Shown: positions 26,165-35,153 of the stretch, piece after piece
Layout of the letters: every line of letters starts with the position of its first letter
How positions within the stretch are numbered: the first letter of the stretch is position 1
Source: Spartobacteria bacterium
Lineage (GTDB): Bacteria; Verrucomicrobiota; Verrucomicrobiia; Chthoniobacterales; UBA10450
Reading direction: 5' to 3'
Assembly (NCBI GenBank): GCA_003134765.1
Contig: PLCM01000003.1
Coordinates: 27,232 to 91,231, forward strand
DNA: 64,000 nucleotides
Translations under genes and position numbers: made by a program
Notes under the pieces: generated by a model
Databases searched by the model: none
The model's input: only the letters and a program-made list of their open reading frames with translations
What the model was told of the DNA's origin: nothing

Positions 26165-27577
26165 ATGGCTGGAGATAAATTTGATATCGTCATCATTGGC
26201 TCGGGCCCCGGCGGATACGTCGCGGCGATTCGCGCGGCGCAGCTCGGACTGAAAACCGCGATTGTCGAAAAGGACAAGGACCTCGGAGGCACCTGCCTCA
26301 ACATCGGCTGCATCCCGAGCAAGGCTCTCCTTACCTCGAGCGATCATTACGTCTTCGCGAAAAGAGAAGCGGGCAAGCACGGCATCGTCATCGAAACCGT
26401 CGGACTCGATCTGGCGAAGATGCTCGCGCGCAAAGACAAGGTCGTGAAGACGATGAACAGCGGCGTGAAGATGCTGATGAAAGGAAACAAGATCACGACC
26501 TTCCAAGGTCTGGGGACGGTGACTGCGCCCGGCCGCGTCACGATCAAGCCGGACGAAGGCGACACCCAGGAGATCGAGACGAAAAACGTCATCATCGCCA
26601 CCGGCAGCGTGCCGGTTGAACTGGCCAACATGAAATTCGACGGCGACGTCATCGTGAGCAGCACGGAAGCGCTCACGTTCGAAAAGGCGCCCGAAAAACT
26701 GCTCGTTATCGGCGGGGGCGCGATCGGGCTCGAGCTCGGTTCGGTTTGGAGCCGACTCGGCTCGGAAGTGATCGTGCTGGAATTTCTGCCGCGGATCGCG
26801 CTTGGTTTCGATTTGGAGCTGGCGAATCTGTTACAGAAATCGCTCACCGCCCAGGGCATGGCGTTCCATCTTCAGACCAAGGTCAGCTCGGTGAAGGTCG
26901 AGAAAGGCCGCGCGGTGGCGACCGCGACTAAAGGTGAGGAAGAACTGACATTCGAAGCTGACAAAGTGCTCGTGTCGGTGGGCCGTCGCGCTTTTGCGAA
27001 GGGAGTCTTTGGAGAAAAACTCGGCGTTGCGATGGATGATCGCGGGCGGGTGAAAGTGGATGAACATTTCAAGACTAACGTCGAAGGCATTTACGCGATC
27101 GGCGATGTCATCGCGGGCCCAATGCTGGCGCACAAAGCCGAGGAGGAAGGGATCGCGTGCGTTGAGATGATCGCGGGCAAGGCCGGTCACGTGAATTACG
27201 AAGTCATCCCGGGAATCATTTATACGAACCCGGAGCTGGCCGGTGTTGGCCTCACAGAGGATCTCGCCAAAGAAAAAGGAATGGATGTAAGGGTCGGCAA
27301 GTTTCCTTTCCGAGCGAATGGCCGGGCGGTGGCGAACGAAGATTACGAAGGCGTAGTCAAGTTCGTGGCCGACGCGAAGACCGACCGGATTCTGGGCGCG
27401 CACATTCTCTCCCACGCCGCTTCGGAATTGATCGCGGAAACGGTGGCCGTGATGGAATTCGGCGGCAGCTCCGAAGATCTCGGTCGCACCGTCCACGCCC
27501 ATCCTACCTTAAGCGAAGCAGTGAAAGAAGCCGCGCTGAATGTTGACAAGCGCGCGATCCATATTGGCAATCGGTGA
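26165..27577 (+). CDS. lpdA: Dihydrolipoyl dehydrogenase (E3)
   Basis: A 470-aa flavoprotein that reoxidises dihydrolipoamide with NAD+. The FAD fold is 'DIVIIGSGPGGYVAAIRAA'; the redox disulfide is Cys44-Cys49 ('GGTCLNIGCIPSK'); the NAD fold is 'LLVIGGGAIGLELGSVW'; the catalytic His-Glu pair is in 'HAHPTLSEAVKEA'. An in-frame ATG at 26141 would add eight residues encoded by the 29-bp repeat; the ATG at 26165 matches the usual family start. Third gene of the 2-oxoglutarate dehydrogenase cluster, separated from sucB by the antisense four-helix gene. Confidence 0.95.
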   Translation: MAGDKFDIVIIGSGPGGYVAAIRAAQLGLKTAIVEKDKDLGGTCLNIGCIPSKALLTSSDHYVFAKREAGKHGIVIETVGLDLAKMLARKDKVVKTMNSGVKMLMKGNKITTFQGLGTVTAPGRVTIKPDEGDTQEIETKNVIIATGSVPVELANMKFDGDVIVSSTEALTFEKAPEKLLVIGGGAIGLELGSVWSRLGSEVIVLEFLPRIALGFDLELANLLQKSLTAQGMAFHLQTKVSSVKVEKGRAVATATKGEEELTFEADKVLVSVGRRAFAKGVFGEKLGVAMDDRGRVKVDEHFKTNVEGIYAIGDVIAGPMLAHKAEEEGIACVEMIAGKAGHVNYEVIPGIIYTNPELAGVGLTEDLAKEKGMDVRVGKFPFRANGRAVANEDYEGVVKFVADAKTDRILGAHILSHAASELIAETVAVMEFGGSSEDLGRTVHAHPTLSEAVKEAALNVDKRAIHIGNR

Positions 27578-27584
27578 ACAGCTG

Positions 27585-27689
27585 CCTCTTCTGTAGCCGC
27601 GGCGCTGTGCGCCGCGCGAGAACACGCACGCTATTGTGAGCAGCGAAATCTCAATTACGCGGTCCACAGGGCCGCGGCTACAGAAGAGG
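27585..27689. repeat. Palindrome after lpd, TGTAGCCGCGGC type
   Basis: The left end CCTCTTCTGTAGCCGCGG and the right end CCGCGGCTACAGAAGAGG are perfect inverted copies of 18 bp around a ~69-bp spacer. It starts eight bases after the lpd stop. A sibling is at 30504-30609. Confidence 0.88.
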
Positions 27690-27732
27690 CCATATGATTG
27701 ACAACCACCTCCGCTTTCGGCAAATCGGCTCA

Positions 27733-28707
27733 ATGATTCGGCGATTTGTCATAGCTCTCTCGCTCGTCCTCGCTGCCACGACGATGAATGCCGCTTCCGA
27801 GATCGTCGTCGCGATCCGCTATCTCCAGGCAGAAGGCGAAAGCCACGCCCACCTTTTTCTCTACAAGGAAGACGGCACTCTGTTGCGTCAGTTGACCAAG
27901 GAAAATTCCGGCCAGGACCTCGATCCGATGTTCACCCCGGACGGCGAGACGATCGTGTTCGCGCGAGAGATCGCCGAGAACAAGTTCGAGTATTGGAGCA
28001 TCGATCCCAAGGGCGGCGGATTGAAGCGTCTCGAAACCCAGCCGGAATGGTATGCAAACACGAAGACCACCTCTTATTTCGTCTGGCCGGAAATGGAAGG
28101 GTCCGGCGACAACGACAGCGCGCCGCCGTTCGGCCAGCGGACTCAACGCTTTCGCGCGCCCGATGGCTCCGTGGAAATGGTCCTGCGGGAAGTGAAGGGA
28201 GATGAGGCCGACCAGGACAATAATCTGGGCCACGGCAAACATTATCTCCTGCGGGATTTGAAGTCCGGAAAGGACTACGAATTTGAAAAGCTCCCCGGGT
28301 TTGAGGGCGCGGTTGAGCAACTCCAGTTGAAAGGGAAGGACGATCGCTTCCTGCTCGAGCCGCCGCTGCGTCTCGCCTTTTTCGGGGTGCACCTCAACAG
28401 CACCGACGGTGATACCGATTTCGCGCTGGATCTGACCAATCGCCGCTTCGTGCGCCTTTCGCCGAATTGGGCCGCACCGTTCCCCCTGCCGGGCGAAGGA
28501 GCGTTCCTCACCATGACCTACGTGCGTTACGTCCCGATCGCCGGCACGAAAAAGACGGCGAACTGCAGTTACCTGGAGTCCTGGGACGCCAATTTGAAGA
28601 AGATCCGTTTTGCGCGCGAAGGAACCGCCGCGATTTGTTACGGCGCTTCCATGTATCGAGCAGGGAAAACTCCGGCCACGATCCATATTCGAAGAAGTGG
28701 CGATTGA
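27733..28707 (+). CDS. Secreted TolB/PD40 beta-propeller-like protein
   Basis: A ~324-aa exported protein. The signal peptide 'RRFVIALSLVLAATTMNAAS' supports the ATG at 27733 rather than 27694. Residues 30-110 hold a PD40/TolB-type blade ('GQDLDPMFTPDGETIVFAR' then 'YWSIDPKGGGLKRLE'), the motif used in beta-propellers that read 'solution, prediction, device'-type strands. The rest is beta-rich without further recognisable motifs. Role unknown; probably periplasmic ligand or protein binding. Confidence 0.7.
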   Translation: MIRRFVIALSLVLAATTMNAASEIVVAIRYLQAEGESHAHLFLYKEDGTLLRQLTKENSGQDLDPMFTPDGETIVFAREIAENKFEYWSIDPKGGGLKRLETQPEWYANTKTTSYFVWPEMEGSGDNDSAPPFGQRTQRFRAPDGSVEMVLREVKGDEADQDNNLGHGKHYLLRDLKSGKDYEFEKLPGFEGAVEQLQLKGKDDRFLLEPPLRLAFFGVHLNSTDGDTDFALDLTNRRFVRLSPNWAAPFPLPGEGAFLTMTYVRYVPIAGTKKTANCSYLESWDANLKKIRFAREGTAAICYGASMYRAGKTPATIHIRRSGD

Positions 28708-28750
28708 GGATTTGCGCACGTGAGATGGCAAGACCGAGTGCCAAGAGCGG

Positions 28751-28932
28751 ACCCTCATCCTAACCTTCTCCCTCATGGAGAAGGAACGGCACGGAAGGCG
28801 CCAGTCTGCATTTTGGTAGGGCGAGACTCTGTCGAGCCGAGGCCACGCATCAAACAACGCCCGGCTCGACGGAGTCTCGCCCTACCAAGGAAAAACGCCT
28901 CCTCTCCCTGAGGGGGAGGGCTGGGGTGAGGG
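28751..28932. repeat. Nested palindromes
   Basis: The outer arms (ACCCTCATCCTAACCTTCTC ... GAGGGCTGGGGTGAGGGT) enclose an inner element at 28813-28888 (TTGGTAGGGCGAGACTC ... GAGTCTCGCCCTACCAA). The inner one looks inserted into the outer one. It fills the gap between the TolB-like and GT39 genes. Confidence 0.75.
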
Positions 28933-28954
28933 TCAATAGACGCGCTGATTTGCC

Positions 28955-30499
28955 ATGCGGAACGATTTCCAGAGCCACCGAAGCCCTTCTTCGATCGGCC
29001 CCGTCATCGTCTTGTCCCTGGCCGCGGCGGATCTGGTCTTCCATCTTCTCATCGCGAACCGTTACGGAATTTTTCGCGACGAACTTTACTATCTCGCCTG
29101 CTCCGAACATCTCGGTGCCGGTTACGTCGATCAGCCGCCGCTTATCGCGTTTGTCGCCTGGATCGCACGCCATCTCTTTGGCGAATCGCTGATCGGTTTG
29201 CGGTTCCTTCCAGCCCTCGCCGGCGCCGTTACCGTCTGGTTAACGGGAAAACTCGCGCGGGACCTTGGCGGCGGCGGGTTTGCGCAAGCGCTCGCTGCCC
29301 TGGCGGTGATTGCCGCGCCGATCTTTTTGCTCATGCACCATTGGCTCACTATGAATGCGTTCGAGCCCCTCATCTGGATCGCCTGCGCCTGGTGCATCGT
29401 GCGCGCGATCGATCGCAACGAGCCGCGTTCCTGGCTCTGGTTCGGCGTCCTCCTTGGCGTGGGGATGGAAAACAAATACAGCACGGCGTTTTTCGCCTTC
29501 GCGGTTGCCGGCGCGTTGCTTCTCACGCCGCAACGCCGGTTCCTCGCGAATCGCTGGATCTGGCTCGGCGCCGCCTGTTCGCTCCTGATTTTCCTGCCCA
29601 ATCTGATCTGGCTCGTCCGCCACGATTTTCCGTTCCTCGAATTGATGCACAACATCCGCAGCACCCATCGTGACGTCGTTCGCGGGCCGGTCGCCTTCAT
29701 CGCAGACCAGGTGAAGCTCATGAACCCGACCCTGTTTCCGCTCTGGGCCGGTGGACTTGGCTGGCTCTTTTTTAGTCGGCAGGGCAGCCGGTTTCGCATT
29801 CTCGGCTGGATCTACGCGCTCTTGCTCGCGGCGTTCATTGTCTTGAAGGGGAAAAATTATTATCTCGCCCCTGTCTACCCGATGCTGTTCTCCGCGGGCG
29901 GGGTGGCGCTTGAGAATCTTAGCCGGCTCCGGATGCGATGGAGCCGCCCCGTTTATGTCGTGCTGGTCGTGGTCGTGACTTGCTTGCTGGCACCCTTGGC
30001 CGTCCCCGTCTTGTCCGTGGAGAATTATCTCCGCTATCAGAAAGCGCTCGGCTTCGAACCGCCGAAAGCCGAAAACCAGCCGACCGGTCCGTTGCCCCAG
30101 CATTTCGCCGACGAATTTGGCTGGGAGGAAATGGCTCGCGAAGTCGGCCGCATCTACAACGCGCTTCCGCCGGAACAGCGCGCGAAGACCGCCATCTTCG
30201 CGAACAGCTACGGCCAGGCGGGCGCGATCGATTTCTTCGGGAAAAAATACGGACTGCCGAAGTCGATCAGCAATCACCAGAGCTATTGGTTCTGGGGCCC
30301 GCGCGATTACACCGGCGAAAGCGTCATCGTGCTCGGCAGCGATGGGACCGGCGACCGCGAACATTTCGCGACCGTGGAAGTCGCGGGGCAGACCGATCAT
30401 CCCTATTCACGGTTGGACGAACACTTCGATATCTTCCTTTGCCGCGATCTGAACACGACGCTGCAGAAGTTGTGGCCGAAAGCCAAGAAGTGGAATTGA
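28955..30499 (+). CDS. GT39-like (ArnT/PMT-type) integral membrane glycosyltransferase
   Basis: A 514-aa protein with about nine to ten membrane helices. The first loop carries 'GIFRDELYYLACSEHLGAGY' followed by 'VDQPPLIAFVAW', the acidic D-E motif and D-Q-P-P segment of GT39/ArnT-like enzymes that use polyprenyl-phosphate sugars. 'GMENKYSTAFF' and 'VLKGKNYYLAPVYPMLFSAG' are further family segments, and a C-terminal soluble domain (about 370-514) follows the last helix. It would glycosylate lipid or protein on the outer face of the inner membrane. Confidence 0.85.
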   Translation: MRNDFQSHRSPSSIGPVIVLSLAAADLVFHLLIANRYGIFRDELYYLACSEHLGAGYVDQPPLIAFVAWIARHLFGESLIGLRFLPALAGAVTVWLTGKLARDLGGGGFAQALAALAVIAAPIFLLMHHWLTMNAFEPLIWIACAWCIVRAIDRNEPRSWLWFGVLLGVGMENKYSTAFFAFAVAGALLLTPQRRFLANRWIWLGAACSLLIFLPNLIWLVRHDFPFLELMHNIRSTHRDVVRGPVAFIADQVKLMNPTLFPLWAGGLGWLFFSRQGSRFRILGWIYALLLAAFIVLKGKNYYLAPVYPMLFSAGGVALENLSRLRMRWSRPVYVVLVVVVTCLLAPLAVPVLSVENYLRYQKALGFEPPKAENQPTGPLPQHFADEFGWEEMAREVGRIYNALPPEQRAKTAIFANSYGQAGAIDFFGKKYGLPKSISNHQSYWFWGPRDYTGESVIVLGSDGTGDREHFATVEVAGQTDHPYSRLDEHFDIFLCRDLNTTLQKLWPKAKKWN

Positions 30500-30503
30500 G
30501 CTT

Positions 30504-30609
30504 TCTTCTGTAGCCGCGGCCCTCTGGGCCGCGTGGGTATCGACCTGGATTGTTGCTTGCGTTGCGTTGCGCAATCTCTCACGGCCCACAGGGCCGCGGC
30601 TTCAGAAGA
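30504..30609. repeat. Palindrome, TGTAGCCGCGGC type
   Basis: The left end TTCTTCTGTAGCCGCGGCCC and the right end GGGCCGCGGCTTCAGAAG are inverted, and the spacer differs from the sibling at 27585-27689. It begins five bases after the GT39 stop. Confidence 0.85.
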
Positions 30610-30639
30610 GGCTGAAATCTGCGATTGTTCCCAAGACCA

Positions 30640-31191
30640 ATGGAAAGCACGACCGCCATCCTGCTCCGGAAACGAAAGCTGAGCGACACGAGCCTCATCG
30701 TATCGTGGTGCACGGAGTCGTTAGGCTGCATCCAGACTGTAGCGAAAGGGGCGCGCCGTGGGAAGAGCGCGTTCGCCGGCAAGCTCGACCTGTTTTTCGA
30801 AGCGGAGATTGCGATCGTCCGCAGCCGTAAATCGAGTCTGCACACCCTCACCGAGGTCGTGCTCCGGAATCCGTTCAGCGGTATTCGAAAAAATCTACGG
30901 CGAACGCAGGCTGCCTCCTACTTCGTCGAGCTGATCGAGCTCTGCACCGAATCCGATCACCATGAGCCCGAGCTCTTCTCCCTGCTGCGCCGCGCCTTCA
31001 CTTACCTGGACGGCAAAGATCCCGACCTGCGCGCGGTGCTCCATTTCGAAACCGAGCTGGCCCGCATCGCCGGAGTGCACGACACGAAAATGTTAAAGAG
31101 CGATCCGGCCCTCGCGCTCGCGAACCTTTTCGGACGGCTACCCTCATCGCGTGCCGACCTTCTAAAGGGCGCTTTGACAAGTCTCGGGTAG
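30640..31191 (+). CDS. recO: DNA repair protein RecO (short form)
   Basis: RecO helps RecF/RecR load RecA and anneal DNA during gap repair. The 183-aa product has the N-terminal OB fold 'STTAILLRKRKLSDTSLIVS', 'CIQTVAKGARRGKSAFAGKLDLF' and the helical domain 'YFVELIELCTESDHHEPELFSLL'. It is shorter than typical RecO (about 220-250 aa) and has no Cys-rich zinc motif. The ATG at 30640 gives 'MESTTAIL'; a TTG at 30625 is also in frame. The TAG stop belongs to the left arm of a palindrome, so the C-terminus may have been trimmed by insertion. Confidence 0.85.
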   Translation: MESTTAILLRKRKLSDTSLIVSWCTESLGCIQTVAKGARRGKSAFAGKLDLFFEAEIAIVRSRKSSLHTLTEVVLRNPFSGIRKNLRRTQAASYFVELIELCTESDHHEPELFSLLRRAFTYLDGKDPDLRAVLHFETELARIAGVHDTKMLKSDPALALANLFGRLPSSRADLLKGALTSLG

Positions 31192-31299
31192 GGTGGGCGT
31201 CTCCCCCGCCGGTGATCGCGTCTCGCGATCGCAAGCTGGAAAAGATTGTTTTGGCAAGATGCCAAAACCGACGGGCGGGACGCCCACCCTACCCGAGAC
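31182..31299. repeat. Palindrome containing the recO stop
   Basis: The left arm TCTCGGGTAGGGTGGGCGTC and the right arm GACGCCCACCCTACCCGAGA are perfect inverted copies of 20 bp. The TAG of recO (31189-31191) is inside the left arm. Confidence 0.88.
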
Positions 31300-31381
31300 C
31301 GGGCGGCGGCGATCGAAGAAGTAACGTGCTCGTTACCATCGATCTCTTGCCGGAACACACCTCGCCGCTACCCTGCTTTTC

Positions 31382-31960
31382 GTGAAACGAATCGGATTAG
31401 TCCTGCTCGTCGTGGCTGGTCTTTCCCCGATCGCGCAGGCGAACGACACCTTCAAGATCGATCCGGCGCGTTCGACGATTGCGTTTAAAGTCCGGCACAT
31501 GCTCGGGACCGCGAAAGGCAACTTCTCGAAATTCAGCGGAACGATCGTGGCTGACCGCGAGCGCCCGGAGCAATCGTCCGTAACGGTGACGATCGATGCC
31601 GCCAGCATCGATACCGGCATCGTGAAACGGGATGAGCATTTGCGCGGCGAACTCTTTAACGTCGCCAAATTTCCGGAAATTACGTTCAAGAGCCGCCGGG
31701 TGAAACAAACCGGCACAAATGCCGGTGAAATCATCGGCGATTTCACCATGCATGGAGTGACGCGCGCGATCACTTTGAATGTCCAGCTGGTAGGCGGCGC
31801 CGATGCGGCGGCGAAAAATGCGGCCAGCCATTGGCGTGTAACCACCGCTCCGCTGAGACGGAGCCAGTTTGGGTTGGTCTTCAGCAAAAGCGCCGAGACG
31901 ATCTCGATGATCGCGGACGAAGTTGCCGTCGATATCGAAATCGAAGCGCGGAGGCAATAA
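31382..31960 (+). CDS. YceI-family periplasmic protein
   Basis: A 192-aa protein with GTG start and a signal peptide ('RIGLVLLVVAGLSPIAQA'). The mature part is a YceI lipocalin-like beta-barrel: 'FKIDPARSTIAFKVRHMLGT', 'KGNFSKFSGTIVAD', 'DEHLRGELFNVAKFPEITF' and 'DFTMHGVTRAITLNV' are the conserved strands. The family binds polyisoprenoid-type lipids. Co-directional with recO but separated by a palindrome. Confidence 0.92.
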   Translation: MKRIGLVLLVVAGLSPIAQANDTFKIDPARSTIAFKVRHMLGTAKGNFSKFSGTIVADRERPEQSSVTVTIDAASIDTGIVKRDEHLRGELFNVAKFPEITFKSRRVKQTGTNAGEIIGDFTMHGVTRAITLNVQLVGGADAAAKNAASHWRVTTAPLRRSQFGLVFSKSAETISMIADEVAVDIEIEARRQ

Positions 31961-31985
31961 GGGGTTGGGATTCGGCAGTGTGTGA

Positions 31986-32066
31986 TTGTAGCAACGACCC
32001 TGTGGGCGCGCCCTGTCTTGTTTGCCTCCAGCACTTAAGTAAGACGCCCAACAGGGCGTCGCTAGC
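31986..32066. repeat. Palindrome between convergent yceI and TonB-receptor genes
   Basis: The left end TTGTAGCAACGACCCTGTGGG and the right end CCCAACAGGGCGTCGCTAG pair imperfectly; the spacer holds CGCGCCCTGTC. It lies 25 bases after the yceI stop and could terminate both genes. Confidence 0.65.
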
Positions 32067-32108
32067 CGGGGCGTGCCTATGGGTCCCGACGCTTGAAAGC
32101 GACCGCGC

Positions 32109-35100
32109 TTAGAACTTTTTGTTGAAGGCAGCGTAGTAGTAACGATTACGGATCGAATAGAGCGAGGTATCGTAATTATCATTGAACGCTCCCAGGACAG
32201 TTGGCGGATTACGGTCGAACGCGTTGTTGACGCCGAGGGTAAGCCTGGTCCCCCACAGCAAGCGCTGCCAGATCGTTGAGCCGGAAGCATCCGCCGGTGT
32301 CGTCATGACGTTCTTATCATCCTTTGCGGCGCCGTCAGCGTTGGGCTCCACGATCGGCTTCTTCCACTCGTAGCTTAATTGCATATCTAGAGTGATGTAA
32401 TCGGAAACGCGGCGATAAATGTCGTATTGTGGATTGGTGTCGGTTCCGCCTATCACGTTCGCGGCCCGGACCGCCGAGGAATCATCGTTGAATGAGCTGA
32501 TGTAATTCACCGTGGAAGTGAAATCGAATCCCTTCCATTGCCACTCACCGCGCAAGTATCCTTTGTGATAGGGGATAGCGCCCGGGGCCAGCGGAACGGT
32601 GCCGTTATTGTAGTCTCCGAGGAAATTTGTGGTCCCTGCACCGGCGAAGGGTTCGGCCTTCCAAGTAAAAAAGTAGTTGTAGCCGCTTGAAATCGTAAAC
32701 GTTCCCCAACTTTGGGTGTGAAACCGATAGGTCGCTGTGATGTCCATGCCATTTACGAGGCGCTTGCTTGCGTTTTGGTTTTGCGCGTCTACCGAAATGA
32801 TATCTCCGGTTTGTGGGCCGCCCGGACCTTGATCACGTTGGATGAACTCCGCGAAGGGAGCATTCGGCCCACCGCCGGCGTTTCCATTGGCGGTTACCGC
32901 TATCTGGGCGAAGGAAAACGGATCGAGAATCACGTTCGTGGTATAAACTTGGTACAAATCCACTGTCATGGTGAAACCGGAAAGAAACTTCGGCGTGTAG
33001 ACCAGCCCAGCGGTGTAGGTGTCCGTTTTCTCCGGTGTTAGCTTGGGATTACCGCTCACGAACACCCCGTTCACTGGCTGGGCGAAATCACCGATAAGCG
33101 GATCGAAGACGACCGCAAAGCTTTGCGTCTCGCGGTCGAAAAGTTCCGGCGATGAGGGGGAAAGGAATGACTTCCCATATGAAGCGCGCAGCGTCAGGTC
33201 CGCAATTGGCTGATAGCGCAAGCTGATACGCGGGGTACCTCCATTATTGAACTTTGCGCTTGTCCCGAAGAGTTGATCTCTGTCTTGAAACGCTTCGTAG
33301 CGGTAGGCCAGAGATATCTCCAGGGAACGCACTCCGGGTATCTTCAAGTTAGAAGTGACCAATGGGATAGTCAGTTCGCCAAAGACCGACTGGACCTCTT
33401 GCTTATACTTGCTGGGGAGAGATTGAGTGAATCCAAGTTGATCACCTGCCGCTAGCACCGGATCCGGCACCTTTTGAGTTCGGCTTTGGCGATATTCGCC
33501 ACCTAAATTGAAGGCGATCCCTCCCTGATACAGACTCGGAAAGAGATTACCATTCACACTAGCGTCACCCAGGAAATCGCGTGAGTAGTTGTAGGAATGC
33601 CCCAGGTAAGAAGCTCGCTGCGCGGCGGCAGCGTTATCATACGACGCAGTCTTACCTGTGGGGACGCCATTCGCGTAGGTAGGAACGGTGCCGGCCACGG
33701 GTGCGTTCTGCCCGATGAAAGGATCGAAGGCACCGGCGATGATTTCACGGTAGATACCTCCCCGCGTCGCATCACCACTGTCGATTTCGAGATAATCGGC
33801 CCGCTCATAAGCTGCGCCAACGTCGTAACCTAGATAACTCAGAAAACTGTTTCCGGAAAACGTAAAGGCTCCTTTAATTCCAGCAACGTAGCGATAGAAA
33901 TCGTAGTCGAAGAAATCCCGGCGGTTATTCAACTCTTGCACGAAGCGATAACGTAACTGGGTCAGGTCGTCCCCAAAAGGATTGAAGGGACTGTTGCGGA
34001 TGATTGCGAGTTGGGCGGCGTTGGAATTATCGAGCGAGCCGTTCACCCGTCCGGTGGCATCGCGTCCATTGAAGATGCCAAGGGCGGCATTCGCATAGGT
34101 GGCCGCCGGGATGGAGAAGAGAGCCGGTGCGAGACCGTTGTCCTGCTTCGTCTTGGCGTAGAGCACGTCGCCATAAATCTGCAGAGCGTCGCCAAACACT
34201 TTGTCGTTCGCAGTGACGAAATATTGATACTTCTCCACACCCGGAATCGCCGGGGTATAGAGGCGGAAGTTGAATCGCGACGGATCGGTCCCGGGGCCAT
34301 CTGGATCAAATGGCCGGTAGGATGCCCGCGTTGGTGCATTGTTCGACAGATCAATCAAGACCTGCTGACCGCCCGTCGCGGGTGTGGTGCCGATCCGACC
34401 AGCATAGTTGGAACTATTGTTATTAAAACCACCCAGGCTCCGCACGTCGGCGGTGACCGCGATCTCCCGATCGCGCGAGTAGATGTCGCTGCGGTCGTAG
34501 TATTCCCCCGACGCCGCGATCGCAATTTTGTCCGTCGCGACGCCGCCACGCAGGTAGGTCTGCAGAACGCGCGCATCATGATCCGTGGTGTTCCCGTAAA
34601 GGAGATTGACTTCGGCGCCTTCAAATGGTTTTTCGCCGGGCCCGTTCAAAAGGATGAAGTTCACCACCCCGGCCACGGCATCGCTGCCATAGATGGCGGA
34701 GGCGCCGTCCTTGAGAACCTCGGTTCGCGAGAGCGCGCCGATGGGGATGGCATTGATGTTTCTAAATCCGAAAGCGCGGCGACCATTGATCAGAATGAGC
34801 GTGTTGCCGGCGCCGAGAGCACGCAGGTTGATGAAAGCCTGGCCGTCACCGCCGTTAGAATCGTTTTCCGTCGCGGTATTTCCGACAAAGGAAGGAAGCT
34901 GACGCAATCCTTCCACTGGAGTGTTCGCTCCTTGTTTCTGCAGGGCTTCGGAGGTGTAGACCGTGACCGGCAGCGCTGATTCCGTCTCAGCGGTCGGAAT
35001 ATAGGAACCGGTCACGATCACGCGTTCGGTTTCGGCCATGCCACCCGGGGCAGCGGTCGGTTGTACGCTTTGTGCAAGTGCCGAGGAGAGGAGAAGAAAC

Positions 35101-35147
35101 TGAGTTACTCCAATTAGAATCGGAACAAAGTTACTCCCTCTTTTCAT
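32109..35147 (-). CDS. TonB-dependent outer-membrane receptor
   Basis: A ~1012-aa outer-membrane transporter. After a signal peptide ending 'SSALAQ', the plug domain reads 'VTVYTSEALQKQGANTPVEG', 'LRALGAGNTLILINGRRAFG' and 'DGASAIYGSDAVAGVVNFIL', and a long beta-barrel ends in 'YAAFNKKF' with the terminal Phe needed for barrel assembly. The ATG at 35147 is preceded by GAAGGA; the in-frame ATG at 35153 adds two residues. The substrate cannot be read; the plug resembles carbohydrate or peptide receptors rather than siderophore receptors. No TonB or SusD-like partner gene is in the window. Confidence 0.93.
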   Translation of the reverse strand: MKRGSNFVPILIGVTQFLLLSSALAQSVQPTAAPGGMAETERVIVTGSYIPTAETESALPVTVYTSEALQKQGANTPVEGLRQLPSFVGNTATENDSNGGDGQAFINLRALGAGNTLILINGRRAFGFRNINAIPIGALSRTEVLKDGASAIYGSDAVAGVVNFILLNGPGEKPFEGAEVNLLYGNTTDHDARVLQTYLRGGVATDKIAIAASGEYYDRSDIYSRDREIAVTADVRSLGGFNNNSSNYAGRIGTTPATGGQQVLIDLSNNAPTRASYRPFDPDGPGTDPSRFNFRLYTPAIPGVEKYQYFVTANDKVFGDALQIYGDVLYAKTKQDNGLAPALFSIPAATYANAALGIFNGRDATGRVNGSLDNSNAAQLAIIRNSPFNPFGDDLTQLRYRFVQELNNRRDFFDYDFYRYVAGIKGAFTFSGNSFLSYLGYDVGAAYERADYLEIDSGDATRGGIYREIIAGAFDPFIGQNAPVAGTVPTYANGVPTGKTASYDNAAAAQRASYLGHSYNYSRDFLGDASVNGNLFPSLYQGGIAFNLGGEYRQSRTQKVPDPVLAAGDQLGFTQSLPSKYKQEVQSVFGELTIPLVTSNLKIPGVRSLEISLAYRYEAFQDRDQLFGTSAKFNNGGTPRISLRYQPIADLTLRASYGKSFLSPSSPELFDRETQSFAVVFDPLIGDFAQPVNGVFVSGNPKLTPEKTDTYTAGLVYTPKFLSGFTMTVDLYQVYTTNVILDPFSFAQIAVTANGNAGGGPNAPFAEFIQRDQGPGGPQTGDIISVDAQNQNASKRLVNGMDITATYRFHTQSWGTFTISSGYNYFFTWKAEPFAGAGTTNFLGDYNNGTVPLAPGAIPYHKGYLRGEWQWKGFDFTSTVNYISSFNDDSSAVRAANVIGGTDTNPQYDIYRRVSDYITLDMQLSYEWKKPIVEPNADGAAKDDKNVMTTPADASGSTIWQRLLWGTRLTLGVNNAFDRNPPTVLGAFNDNYDTSLYSIRNRYYYAAFNKKF

Positions 35148-35153
35148 TTGCAT

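Noticed and set aside
9542..32066. The recurrent palindromes as a CRISPR array
   Set aside because: They are dispersed single elements of differing sequence without regular spacers, and no cas gene is present.
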